From Rubrivivax sp. (GTDB taxonomy: Bacteria > Pseudomonadota > Gammaproteobacteria > Burkholderiales > Burkholderiaceae_C): a stretch of 64,000 bases of DNA. The notes beneath the pieces were generated by a model. That model worked only from the letters and a program-made list of their open reading frames with translations. It made no database searches and had not been told where the DNA came from. Of this stretch, positions 9,522 to 18,978 are shown piece after piece. Every line of letters begins with the position of its first letter. The first letter of the stretch is position 1. The stretch is taken from contig JAIXYO010000019.1 in assembly GCA_027490215.1 (NCBI GenBank), positions 79,273 through 143,272 on the forward strand. Direction: 5' to 3'. The position numbers and the translations under genes were made by a program.

Positions 9522-9882
9522 GTTCTATATGCTCCGAAACTGAATGTTGAAAACTTCGCGATGACATGAACGCGAGTCGATCGGTTGATCGATGGCACGC
9601 ATCAAGTGAGTGCATCGCCCGAAGGCTATTCCATCCACACACACGTCACACGATCAATAAGCTAACGCACTGCGGAAAAACCCACTTTTAGTTGCGCCCT
9701 CGCAACACCCGGTGGGACGCTGAGCATGACTGAGCGGAAGGACGGGCAGAGCGGCGTCGCCAAGCGCGATCACACCGCCATCAGCGAGCCCGCGTGCTTC
9801 AAGCCCGCCCAGTCCTTACACTGTGTTCGATTCTGATGACTGTTCCAAGACAGTTGTTTCTCTGGCGCAACAAGGAGCCCCC
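9522..9882. other. Intergenic region between divergent porin and coq7 genes
   Basis: 361 bases with no convincing gene. It must hold the porin promoter on the minus strand and the coq7 promoter on the plus strand. I see no box pair close enough to consensus to call. The coq7 ribosome site AAGGAG lies at about 9872-9877. A GATCGA-rich segment near 9577-9592 (cgatcggttgatcgat) is a short imperfect palindrome. The stretch is slightly lower in GC than flanking genes. Confidence 0.5.
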
Positions 9883-10518
9883 ATGAACGACGCCTTCATC
9901 GCCGCCGCAGACCACGCCCTGCGTACCTTGTCCGGCGGACTGAGTGCGGGCCGACCGACGCCCGAACCTGGCTCCGCCAGCGGTCATTTGGGGCAGGCGG
10001 ACTTGTCTGCGGCCGAGAAAGCGCTGTCTGGGGCATTGATGCGCGTCAACCACGTGGGTGAGGTCTGCGCACAAGCGCTTTACCAGGGGCAGGCACTCGC
10101 AGCAACCGACCGCGTGATGCAACAGCGTTTTCAGGCCGCGGCGCGCGATGAGACCGACCACCTGGCGTGGACTCAGCAACGCCTCGACGAACTGGGCGCC
10201 CGCGCCAGCCTGCTGAACCCCCTGTGGTACGCCGGCTCGTTCGCGATCGGTTGGCTGGCTGGGCGCGCGGGTGACGCGATCAGTCTGGGTTTCGTGGTGG
10301 AAACCGAGCGCCAGGTGGAACAGCACCTCGACGAGCATCTGGAGCGTCTGCCCGCTGGCGACCAGCGGTCCCGCGCGATCGTGCACCAGATGAAGGCAGA
10401 TGAGGCGCGTCACGCGAACGATGCACTACAAGCGGGCGCCACCCCTCTGCCCGCGCCGGTACGCTGGGGGATGCGTGCGGTGGCCAAGGTGATGACCACC
10501 ACCGCGCATCACATCTGA
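9883..10518 (+). CDS. coq7: Coq7-type 2-polyprenyl-3-methyl-6-methoxy-1,4-benzoquinone monooxygenase
   Basis: A 211-residue di-iron hydroxylase for the C6 (UbiF-equivalent) step of ubiquinone synthesis, peripheral on the inner membrane. Likely iron ligands are visible: Glu60 in RVNHVGE, Glu90 and His93 in DETDH, Glu140/142 in VVETERQ, and Glu174 with His177 in DEARH. The hydrophobic stretch [15 protein letters not shown] (113-127) matches the membrane-interacting helix of the family. Start ATG 9883 follows AAGGAG by 5 bases; a longer frame from 9823 lacks such a site and adds unrelated residues. It stands alone, with a convergent OsmC gene 6 bases after its stop. Confidence 0.94.
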   Translation: MNDAFIAAADHALRTLSGGLSAGRPTPEPGSASGHLGQADLSAAEKALSGALMRVNHVGEVCAQALYQGQALAATDRVMQQRFQAAARDETDHLAWTQQRLDELGARASLLNPLWYAGSFAIGWLAGRAGDAISLGFVVETERQVEQHLDEHLERLPAGDQRSRAIVHQMKADEARHANDALQAGATPLPAPVRWGMRAVAKVMTTTAHHI

Positions 10519-10524
10519 ACGAAC

Positions 10525-10947
10525 TCAGGCCGGCACGATCTCGAAGCTGGTGGTGATGTTGGCGGTCTTGGCCAGCATGATGGTGGCCGAACAGTATTTG
10601 TCATGTGACATCGCGATGGCGCGTTCGACAGCAGCGGTCGGCAAGTCGCGACCTGTCAGCAGAAAGTGCAGGTGGATCTTGGTGAACACCTTCGGATCCA
10701 CCTCGGCGCGCTCGGACGTCACCTTGACCTGGCAACCGCTGACTGCGTGGCGACCACGCTTGAGGATCAACACCACGTCGTAGGCCGTGCAGCCCGCGGT
10801 GCCCGCGAGCACCGTCTCCATCGGCCGCGGCGCGAGGTTGCGCCCGCCGCCTTCGACCGCGCCATCCATAGTCAGCAAATGACCGCTGCCGGTCTCGGCC
10901 ACGAACCCCATGCCCATCGCAGGCACCCAGTTGACTGTGCATTCCAT
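10525..10947 (-). CDS. OsmC family protein
   Basis: A 140-residue OsmC/Ohr-superfamily protein. Members reduce organic hydroperoxides or have unknown thiol-dependent roles. Two conserved cysteines are in place: Cys53 in AGCTAYDV and Cys119 in DKYCSAT. RPMETVLAGTAGC is the usual helix around the first one. The form without Ohr-specific arginine context looks more like the YhfA branch, whose substrate is unknown. Start ATG 10947 was chosen; the frame extends to 11025 but the extra residues do not resemble the family. It converges with coq7 and diverges from the ilvA leader region. Confidence 0.88.
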   Translation of the reverse strand: MECTVNWVPAMGMGFVAETGSGHLLTMDGAVEGGGRNLAPRPMETVLAGTAGCTAYDVVLILKRGRHAVSGCQVKVTSERAEVDPKVFTKIHLHFLLTGRDLPTAAVERAIAMSHDKYCSATIMLAKTANITTSFEIVPA

Positions 10948-10997
10948 ATTCGACCTTTTTGAGCCAGAACACCCGGACCCTCCGGACTTATATTGCG

Positions 10998-11054
10998 GTG
11001 CAGCAAAAACAGCGCTACATTGCATTCATTGTCGCGGAACATTTCTTGCAGTAG
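10998..11054 (+). CDS. Possible leader peptide upstream of ilvA (speculative)
   Basis: An 18-codon GTG-started frame ending in TAG just before two hairpins. Residues 8-17 (IAFIVAEHFL) contain two Ile, one Val and one Leu, the amino acids that control ilv attenuators. No good ribosome site is visible and the start is weak. A TATATT at 10989-10994 could be a -10 box, but it would put the transcript start on the GTG itself, which argues against translation from that promoter. Its only support is position and composition. Confidence 0.15.
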   Translation: MQQKQRYIAFIVAEHFLQ

Positions 11055-11067
11055 CTGAGTTGTCTCC

Positions 11068-11120
11068 TCCACCGCCCTCCGGTGGATTCAGCCCAAGGCA
11101 GCGATGCCTTGGGCTTTTTT
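11068..11120 (+). terminator. Two hairpins with a strong Rho-independent terminator in the ilvA 5' region
   Basis: The first hairpin pairs TCCACCG (11068-11074) with CGGTGGA (11080-11086) around a 5-base loop. Four bases later GCCCAAGGCA (11091-11100) pairs perfectly with 11105-11114 around GCGA, followed by six Ts. No plus-strand gene ends here: coq7 stops 570 bases upstream and the gene between is on the other strand. It is therefore either an attenuator for ilvA (start 11195) or the 3' end of a small RNA of about 120 bases. Confidence 0.85.
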
Positions 11121-11194
11121 ATGTACGCGTGCACCACATGATCCGCTCCCGTTGGCCGATGGCGCCGCGGGCGTACCCGCTCCCGGAGATCCCC

Positions 11195-12778
<1,584 letters not shown>

Positions 12779-12790
12779 GCTGCTGAGACC

Positions 12791-13840
12791 ATGACCAACA
12801 GCTACCACAACCTGATTTCGCCGACCGGCAATGCGGAACTGGAGCTCGCCTTGCGCGAAAAGTTGCTGCTGCGCAGCGAGACCACCGGAGAGCTGGGCGA
12901 ACTGGAACCACTGGCAGTGCGACTGGGCTTGATCCAGAACACGCTGAAGCCCCGTTTCAGCGCCCCACAGGTCGTCGTCTTCGCGGCCGACCACGGCATT
13001 GCTGTCGACGGCATCGGCGTGGGCGATCGCCATTCGACCGCACAGGTGGTGCACTCGCTGCTGACCTCGCAGATGCCGCTGTCGGTGTTCGCACGCATCC
13101 AGGGACTGGAGTTGTCGGTGGTCGATGCGGGCGTTGCCGAAACGCTGCCGCGGCACGGGCGTCTGCTGTCGCGCAAGATCGCGCACGGCACACGCAATTC
13201 GCGCGTCACGGCCGCGATGTCTCTTGAACAGGCGCATGCGGCCATCCGCGCCGGCATGGAAATCGGTGATTCGCTGCCAGGCAATGCGGTGGTGTGCGCC
13301 GGGGTCGGCGTCGGCTCGGCGCAGGCTTCGGCACTGGTGCTGTCGCGGCTGGCCAATGTGCCGGTGCGCGACTTCGTGTTGTCGGGCTCATCGACGAAGC
13401 CGGCTGATCTGGCCACGATGATGGTGGTGCTGCAAGGCTCACAAGGCCGGCACAAGGACGTGGTCGATCCGATTGAGGTACTGGCGGCCTTCGGTGGTTT
13501 CGAGATTGCCATGATGGTCGGCCTGATGATGGTGGCAGCGGGCAAGCGGCACCTGATCATGGTCGATGGTCTGGCAGCCTGCGCGGCATTGGTCGTGGGC
13601 TCGCACATCTCGCCAACGGTGGTCGATTACTGCGTGTTCTGCCGCAGCAATGACCACCGCGGACTGGACCGCGCATTGGGCCTGTTCCAGGCGTCGGCGA
13701 TGCTGGAATTGGGCATGGACAGCACCGATGGCACCGGTGCCACACTGGCTTGGCCGCTGATCCGCAGCGCAGCCGCCTTGCTCACCGAACTCGCCGAGGG
13801 CGAAGATCCGGGTCCGAGCCAGCCAGGTGCAATGAACTGA
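12791..13840 (+). CDS. Divergent CobT-superfamily protein (nicotinate-nucleotide:dimethylbenzimidazole phosphoribosyltransferase-like)
   Basis: A 349-residue protein with the CobT fold: VVVFAADHGIAVDG at 61-74, DPIEVLAAFGGFEIAMMVG at 226-244 and DGTGATLAWPLI at 313-324. CobT activates the lower-ligand base in cobalamin synthesis. Two signatures differ from enzymes I know. The GIGNTT-type loop is replaced by AGVGVGSAQ (170-178). The catalytic Glu of the GEGSGA motif is Asp313 here (STDGTGA). No cobalamin gene is near; the neighbour is ilvA, 12 bases upstream. It may be a true CobT with conservative changes or a paralogue acting on another base or nucleotide. Family is sure, reaction uncertain. 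Confidence 0.8.
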   Translation: MTNSYHNLISPTGNAELELALREKLLLRSETTGELGELEPLAVRLGLIQNTLKPRFSAPQVVVFAADHGIAVDGIGVGDRHSTAQVVHSLLTSQMPLSVFARIQGLELSVVDAGVAETLPRHGRLLSRKIAHGTRNSRVTAAMSLEQAHAAIRAGMEIGDSLPGNAVVCAGVGVGSAQASALVLSRLANVPVRDFVLSGSSTKPADLATMMVVLQGSQGRHKDVVDPIEVLAAFGGFEIAMMVGLMMVAAGKRHLIMVDGLAACAALVVGSHISPTVVDYCVFCRSNDHRGLDRALGLFQASAMLELGMDSTDGTGATLAWPLIRSAAALLTELAEGEDPGPSQPGAMN

Positions 13841-13864
13841 CCGCCTGAGACGCGCTCTGCCAGT

Positions 13865-14437
13865 TCAGCGCCGCAACTGGCCTGCCGCGGGGGGCGCGAA
13901 GTTGCTGACCGGATCCCGCTCTGGCACGTCCGGTGCGGCAGGAGGCGCAAACTGCGGGATGGTGAACCCGCCCTGAGGCAAGGCACCCGTTGCGGCAGAG
14001 GTGAGCGGCGGAAGCTCCAATACGAACGCAGTGCCTGCGTCGTTGCTGTTGCGCGACGAAGCCACCGTGGCGGTGCGCAGGCTAACCTCGCGCAGTAGCA
14101 GGTCGCCATCGATCGCTGCGCCGACCCGGTAGACACGTGGCGGATTCCCATCCACCGAGATCAGCGCCAAGCCCTCTTCGCTGGGTTGCCGGGGCGCGAC
14201 GACGCCGGTCAAGCGGAAGCGGCTGCTGATCTGAGGAGCGGCCTCGACAGACACCTGCTCGGCTTGTGGCGCGGCACCGAGCATCCTCGACACATCGGCG
14301 TTCGCCGGGTTATCAGGGTCCATTGCCACGACCAGTGCCGTTGAGCCAGCCGGCTTGGCCAGCAGGCGGGCACCCCAGAACACGCAGGTTCCGGCGACCA
14401 GCGCCCAAACGAGGAATGCGACCGAACGGGACAACAT
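13865..14437 (-). CDS. gspC: Type II secretion system protein GspC (short form)
   Basis: A 190-residue bitopic inner-membrane protein linking the secretin to the inner-membrane platform. One membrane anchor spans residues about 5-24, followed by a linker and an HR domain with SSRFRLTGVV and GLALISVDGNPPRVYRVG. The C-terminus is a Pro-rich tail ending AAGQLRR, with no PDZ or coiled-coil domain, as in short betaproteobacterial GspC. It is transcribed away from gspG with 58 bases between the starts. A minus-strand GATAAT at about 14444-14449 sits so close to the ATG that the message could be nearly leaderless. Start ATG 14437 begins the hydrophobic anchor directly; the longer frame to 14710 overlaps gspG. 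Confidence 0.85.
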   Translation of the reverse strand: MLSRSVAFLVWALVAGTCVFWGARLLAKPAGSTALVVAMDPDNPANADVSRMLGAAPQAEQVSVEAAPQISSRFRLTGVVAPRQPSEEGLALISVDGNPPRVYRVGAAIDGDLLLREVSLRTATVASSRNSNDAGTAFVLELPPLTSAATGALPQGGFTIPQFAPPAAPDVPERDPVSNFAPPAAGQLRR

Positions 14438-14495
14438 GCCACGATTATCATGCTCCGCGACAGCCGCGCATTCAGGCCGCGGCCAGGATGGCGAC

Positions 14496-14975
14496 ATGTC
14501 AAAGACTGGTTTGGTGCCTCGCTCAAACGCTCCTTCGGGGCTCACGGCGTGGCGAGTTCGCAAAGACCGCACCCGCGGCTTCACCCTGATCGAGCTGATG
14601 GTGGTGTTGGTCATCATCGGTGTGCTGGCCGCGCTGATCGTGCCGAACGTGCTCAACCGTGCCGACGACGCACGAGTCACAGCGGCCCGCACCGACGTGA
14701 ACAATCTCATCCAGGCGCTGAAGCTCTACAAGCTGGACAACCAGCGATTCCCCACTGCTGAGCAAGGTCTGAAGGCGCTGGTGGCCAAGCCCACCGCCGG
14801 CACCATCCCACCGAACTGGAAGCCCTATCTGGACAAGCTGCCAAACGACCCTTGGGGCCGGCCCTACCAGTTCGCCAATCCCGGCGTGAAGGGCGAGATC
14901 GACGTCTACAGCCTGGGCGCCGACGGCGTGGTCGGCGGTGAAGGCAACGACGCTGACGTCGGCTCCTGGCAGTGA
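14496..14975 (+). CDS. gspG: Type II secretion system major pseudopilin GspG
   Basis: A 159-residue major pseudopilin of the periplasmic piston. The prepilin peptidase site is Gly28/Phe29 in TRGFTLIELMVVL, with Glu33 at mature position 5 and a following hydrophobic helix. The globular part has NNLIQALKLYKLDN, RFPTAEQGL, LPNDPWGRPYQ and a C-terminal GADGVVGGEGNDADVGSW, the calcium-binding loop region of GspG. The leader is unusually long at 28 residues; ATG 14496 has AGGATGG upstream. First gene of the plus-strand gsp run; gspH starts 4 bases after its stop. No prepilin peptidase gene (gspO) is present in the window. Confidence 0.95.
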   Translation: MSKTGLVPRSNAPSGLTAWRVRKDRTRGFTLIELMVVLVIIGVLAALIVPNVLNRADDARVTAARTDVNNLIQALKLYKLDNQRFPTAEQGLKALVAKPTAGTIPPNWKPYLDKLPNDPWGRPYQFANPGVKGEIDVYSLGADGVVGGEGNDADVGSWQ

Positions 14976-14979
14976 GCCA

Positions 14980-15489
14980 ATGACGCCAGCAAGCCCCGCA
15001 GGCCGACCGTCGTGCCGGCGCTGTGGGGGCTTCACGCTGATCGAGTTGTTGGTGGTGGTGGCGATGATCGCGTTGGCCTCGGCGGTCGTGAGCCTGGCCT
15101 TGCGCGATCCGTCGGACACGCTGCTGGAGAAAGAGGGCGCGCGACTGGCTGCGCTGTTCGAATCAGCCCGTGCCGAAGCGCGGGCGTCGGGTCTGGCAGT
15201 GCACTGGCTGCCCAGATCGATCACCACTGACCGTCCGGCGGCGGGCATGGCCTCGGCCGACTTCACCTTCGTCGGCCTGCCGGCATCGGCTGGCCTGCCG
15301 CGGCGCTGGCTCACCGAAGGCGTCACTGCCAGCGTCATCGGTGCGCCCGATGTCGTGCTCGGTCCTGAACCACTGATCGGTGCGCAGCGCATCACGCTGC
15401 GTCTGGACGACAGCCGGCTGACGCTGTCCACCGACGGCCTGGGGCCCTTCGTCGTTTCCAGCGATGAACTCCCATCGGGGCCGCGTTGA
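14980..15489 (+). CDS. gspH: Type II secretion system minor pseudopilin GspH
   Basis: A 169-residue minor pseudopilin. Cleavage is predicted at Gly17/Phe18 in CGGFTLIELLVVV with Glu22 at mature position 5. The mature helix leads into a beta-rich domain (EKEGARLAALFESARAEARA, then VHWLPRS). The leader holds two cysteines, Cys12 and Cys15 (SCRRCG), matched by a similar pair in the GspI leader. It lies 4 bases after gspG. Its stop codon overlaps the TTG start of gspI. Low sequence conservation is normal for GspH, but the position confirms it. Confidence 0.9.
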   Translation: MTPASPAGRPSCRRCGGFTLIELLVVVAMIALASAVVSLALRDPSDTLLEKEGARLAALFESARAEARASGLAVHWLPRSITTDRPAAGMASADFTFVGLPASAGLPRRWLTEGVTASVIGAPDVVLGPEPLIGAQRITLRLDDSRLTLSTDGLGPFVVSSDELPSGPR

Positions 15490-15902
15490 AGTCTTGCCGC
15501 GCCACACGCGCCCACCGCGTCGAACGTCGTCACGATTGCCGGCGCTGCGAACTCGCTGGCTTCACGCTGATCGAGGTGCTGGTCGCGTTGGTCATCGTCG
15601 CGGTGACACTTGGCGCCGGCATCAAGGCGGCCGGCGCCTTGATGAACAACGCACAGCGTCTGGCCGAGATCAGCGAGGCGCAATGGTGCGCTGACAACCA
15701 GCTGACCGGCTTGAAGCTGGCAAAGGTGTTTCCCGACGTCGGTGAATCCAGCTTCAGCTGCGAGCAGCTCGGCCATGCCTACGCCGGCACCTTGAAAGTA
15801 GCGCCCACGCCGAACCCGAATTTCCGGCGAGTCGAGGCGCAAATGGCCAATGGCGCTGGCGAACCGCTGCTGACCTTGTCGGCCATCCTGCCAAACCAAT
15901 GA
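15486..15902 (+). CDS. gspI: Type II secretion system minor pseudopilin GspI
   Basis: A 138-residue minor pseudopilin that nucleates the GspI-J-K tip complex. Cleavage at Gly25/Phe26 in AGFTLIEVLVAL, with Glu30 at mature position 5. LMNNAQRLAEISEAQWCADNQL is a typical GspI helix end, with Cys residues in the globular part. The TTG at 15486 overlaps the gspH stop (TTGA), and no better in-frame start exists before the cleavage site, so TTG initiation by translational coupling is likely. Its stop overlaps the gspJ ATG. Confidence 0.9.
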   Translation: MKSCRATRAHRVERRHDCRRCELAGFTLIEVLVALVIVAVTLGAGIKAAGALMNNAQRLAEISEAQWCADNQLTGLKLAKVFPDVGESSFSCEQLGHAYAGTLKVAPTPNPNFRRVEAQMANGAGEPLLTLSAILPNQ

Positions 15903-16603
15903 CCATGGAACGGGGCACCAGAACCCATGGGACCGATCGCGGCTTCACGCTGGTCGAGGTGCTGGTGGCGCTGGGGATCATGGCGACGCTGGCGGTGATG
16001 GGCTGGCAGGGCATCGACGGTATCGTGCGCACCCGCGACGCCAGCCAGACACGGCTGGACCACACCCTGCGTCTGGGCACGGTGCTGGCGCAGTGGGAGC
16101 AGGACTTGGCCTCGCTGCAGGAAACCGATGCGGTGCCTGCGCTCAGCTACGACGGCAAGACCTTGCGGCTGACGCGCCGCACCGACGACGGCGTGCAACT
16201 GGTCGCCTGGGCGCTGACGCCCACCACCGGTTCGGCCAATGCAGAGAGTGGTCCGCTGCAATGGACACGCTGGGCAGGGCCATCGGTGAACGGCAGCACC
16301 GGGTTGCAGGACAGCTGGCTGCGCAGCCAGTTGCTGCAGGGCAATGACCCCGCGCTGCTGCGCGCGCTTAACGGGGTGTCGCGGGTGCAGCTGTACTGCT
16401 ATCGCGGCAACGCCTGGAGCAATTGCCAGTCGAGCGGCAATGTGGTGGCCGCCGCGCCTCCCGCTGGCGGCGCGAGCGGCGTCCCCCCGGCGGTGCGCAC
16501 CGTGCTGCCCTCAGGCCTGCGTCTGGTGCTGACCTTCACCCCCAGCAGCGGCCGCGACGGCATGCTGACGCGCGACGTCGCCTTCGGGCCGCAGCCGCTG
16601 TGA
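15899..16603 (+). CDS. gspJ: Type II secretion system minor pseudopilin GspJ
   Basis: A 234-residue minor pseudopilin, part of the tip complex with GspI and GspK. Cleavage at Gly15/Phe16 in RGFTLVEVLVAL with Glu20 at mature position 5, then MGWQGIDGIVRTRDAS. The rest shows the GspJ pattern of alternating strands, including LRLTRRTDDGVQLVAW and SRVQLYCYRGNAWSN. Start ATG overlaps the gspI stop as ATGA. Its stop overlaps the GTG of gspK, so gspH-I-J-K appear translationally coupled. Confidence 0.92.
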   Translation: MTMERGTRTHGTDRGFTLVEVLVALGIMATLAVMGWQGIDGIVRTRDASQTRLDHTLRLGTVLAQWEQDLASLQETDAVPALSYDGKTLRLTRRTDDGVQLVAWALTPTTGSANAESGPLQWTRWAGPSVNGSTGLQDSWLRSQLLQGNDPALLRALNGVSRVQLYCYRGNAWSNCQSSGNVVAAAPPAGGASGVPPAVRTVLPSGLRLVLTFTPSSGRDGMLTRDVAFGPQPL

Positions 16604-17556
16604 GTTCGCTCGGAAGACGTCGTCATCAGTGCGGCGCCGCGTTGCTGACGGCCATGCTGATCGTCGTGCTGGTCAGCACCCTGGCATCGGCGATGGTCTG
16701 GCAGCAGTGGCGTGCGGTGCAAGTCGAAAGTGCCGAGCGGGCGCGCACCCAGTCGGCCTGGATCCTGTCCGGCGCGCTCGACTGGGCTCGGCTGATCCTG
16801 CGCGAGGACGCCAAGTCCGGTGGCGCAACCACACTCAGCGAGCCCTGGGCCACGCCACTGGCCGAAGCACGTCTGTCAAGCTTTCTCGCCGCCGACAAGA
16901 ACAACACGGACGACGGGCCCGAAGCCTTCCTCTCGGGTCAGATCACCGACGCACAGGCGCGCTACAACCTGCGAAATCTGGTCGGCGATGACAGCAAGGT
17001 GGTACCGGCGGAACTCGCGGCAGCCCGACGCCTGTTCGAGTCGATCGGCGTGGCCCCGGACCTCGCCGACCGACTGGCCGGCGGACTGCGCGATGCGCTC
17101 ATGCGGCCCGGTGTCGAAGGCCGTTCTGCGACGCCGCCGCTGCTGCCACGCAGCGTGTCCCAACTGAGCTGGCTGGGGGTGGACCGCGACAGCCTGCGCC
17201 GGATCACGCCCTTCGTCGTGATCCTGCCCGTGCGCACCCCGATCAACCTGAACACGGCCTCGCGGGAGGTCATCGCCGCCAGCGTCGACGGGATGGACCT
17301 CAGCGCTGCCGGGCGCCTGGTGCAAAGTCGTCAGCGCACGCCGTTCAAGGCGATTTCGGAAGCGCAGAGCCTGATCCCGTCGAGCCTGGCGCTCGAGGCC
17401 TCGCGGGTCGACGTGAAGTCAAGCTTCTTCGAAGTGCGCGGCCGCATTCGGCTCGGCGACCGGGTGCTCGAGGAGCTATCGCTGCTCGAACGGCGCGGGC
17501 TCGAGGTGCTGCCCCTGCAACGCCAGCGGGTCAACCTGCAAGATGCGCCGGGATGA
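16600..17556 (+). CDS. gspK: Type II secretion system minor pseudopilin GspK
   Basis: A 318-residue atypical large pseudopilin capping the pseudopilus. The leader RRRHQCG ends at about Gly12, followed by AALLTAMLIVVLVSTLAS; as usual for GspK there is no Glu at mature position 5. QARYNLRNLV and TPINLNTASREVIAA (a helix-hairpin-helix-like segment near 209-222) are family landmarks. Start is the GTG at 16600 overlapping the gspJ TGA; the open frame back to 16423 is antisense-like overlap with gspJ. A 147-base gap separates it from gspL, the first real break in the run. Confidence 0.93.
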   Translation: MSSLGRRRHQCGAALLTAMLIVVLVSTLASAMVWQQWRAVQVESAERARTQSAWILSGALDWARLILREDAKSGGATTLSEPWATPLAEARLSSFLAADKNNTDDGPEAFLSGQITDAQARYNLRNLVGDDSKVVPAELAAARRLFESIGVAPDLADRLAGGLRDALMRPGVEGRSATPPLLPRSVSQLSWLGVDRDSLRRITPFVVILPVRTPINLNTASREVIAASVDGMDLSAAGRLVQSRQRTPFKAISEAQSLIPSSLALEASRVDVKSSFFEVRGRIRLGDRVLEELSLLERRGLEVLPLQRQRVNLQDAPG

Positions 17557-17703
17557 AGGGCCATTTCGCGGCGGTCAAGGGCCTGTCCTCGGCTACAACG
17601 GTGAAAGGCTCGGGCTCGCCTCGGCGCGGGCGACCCATTCAGGTCTCGCCCTGACCCCCGACTAAACTCGACGCCTGCCCGCACGGGCGGCTGCCATTGC
17701 TTC

Positions 17704-18978
17704 ATGCCCATACTCGTCATCTCACTGTCGCCGCGTTCCCGCCTGCGCAGCCGCCATGCCAGTGTGGCTGCGCCCGGCACATCGGCGGCAGATGTCGAGT
17801 TCGATTACCACCTGAGCAACGACGGCTTCACGCTCGTCAACCAGGGTCGCTGTGCGGCGCCGCTGCTGCCCAAGGCAGACAGCGTGATCGCAGTGGTCAG
17901 CGAAGGCGACGTCGCCTGGCACCGCATCACCTTGCCGAAAGCCCCGTCGGCACGGCTGCGCGCCGCGCTCACCGGTGTGCTTGAAGAGGCCTTGCTCGAC
18001 GATGCCGAGGCCACGCACCTGGCGCTTGCGCCGGGTGCGGTTGCCGGTCAAACGACGTGGGTTGCAGCGGTCAACCGCGGCTGGTTGCGCGGCGAGTTGG
18101 CCGCCCTGGAGCGCCATCGCGTGTTCGTCGACCGCGTGGTTCCATCTGCCTGGCCCGACGCGCCCGCGAGGGGTCATTTCAGCGAGGAGGGCAGCGGAAC
18201 CACGATGGATGTCAGCGGCAACGCCCGTCAGGATGTGGCGCTGACCTGGTCACATGCCGAAGGCGTCGCGATGCTGCGCTTGCAAGGCGGTCTGGCGCGT
18301 GCGCTGTTGCCTGCCGAGCTGCCCCTCGATGCCCGCTGGACGGCGACGGCCGAAGTGGCGACCTTCGCAGAGCGCTGGCTCGGCGCTCCGGTGACGGTCG
18401 TGTCAAGCGCCGAACGCGCATTGCAGGCCACGCGTACCTTGTGGAATCTTCGTCAGTTCGATCTGGCTGCACGCCACCGCGGCACCCGCGCCGCACGCGA
18501 TGCCTGGCGTCGCTGGCTGAGCCCGGGATGGCGGCCGGTGCGCTATGGACTGCTGGCCTTGCTGGCGGTGCAGGTGCTTGGCCTGAATGTCTGGGCCTGG
18601 CACCAGCGTTCGGAACTGAATTCGCAAAAGCAGGCGATGGTCATGCTGCTGCAGACCACCTTCCCGCAGGTCAGCGCGGTACTGGATGCCCCACTTCAGA
18701 TGCAGCGCGAGGTGGATGTCCTGCGCGCTGGGGCGGGTCGCCCGTCGGCCACCGATTTCGAACCGATGCTGCTCGCTGCAGCGGCTGCCTGGCCCGACGG
18801 TCAGCCACCAGTGGACAACCTGCGCTACGAATCGGGCCGGCTCACGCTGGCAGCCACTGGCTGGGGCGATGCCGAGATCGCACAGTTCCGCAGCCAGCTG
18901 CAGCCAGCGGGATGGCAGGTCGAAGCCAGCGAGGGCCGCATCAGCCTGAGCCGCGCGGCCACGGGAACGACACCATGA
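17704..18978 (+). CDS. gspL: Type II secretion system protein GspL
   Basis: A 424-residue inner-membrane platform protein that recruits the GspE ATPase. The N-terminal cytoplasmic domain (1-275) has the actin-like pattern with VSEGDVAWHRITLPK. A single membrane segment lies at about 280-298 (YGLLALLAVQVLGLNVWAW), and a periplasmic domain ends in LQPAGWQVEASEGRISLSR. The gap from gspK holds TAAACT at 17663-17668 as a possible -10 box without a convincing -35, so a separate promoter is possible. The stop overlaps the gspM ATG (ATGA). Confidence 0.92.
   Translation: MPILVISLSPRSRLRSRHASVAAPGTSAADVEFDYHLSNDGFTLVNQGRCAAPLLPKADSVIAVVSEGDVAWHRITLPKAPSARLRAALTGVLEEALLDDAEATHLALAPGAVAGQTTWVAAVNRGWLRGELAALERHRVFVDRVVPSAWPDAPARGHFSEEGSGTTMDVSGNARQDVALTWSHAEGVAMLRLQGGLARALLPAELPLDARWTATAEVATFAERWLGAPVTVVSSAERALQATRTLWNLRQFDLAARHRGTRAARDAWRRWLSPGWRPVRYGLLALLAVQVLGLNVWAWHQRSELNSQKQAMVMLLQTTFPQVSAVLDAPLQMQREVDVLRAGAGRPSATDFEPMLLAAAAAWPDGQPPVDNLRYESGRLTLAATGWGDAEIAQFRSQLQPAGWQVEASEGRISLSRAATGTTP

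Noticed and set aside
14523..15899. A 458-residue minus-strand frame across gspG-H-I
   Set aside because: The plus strand carries clear pseudopilin genes with correct motifs and coupled starts; the antisense frame has no family features.
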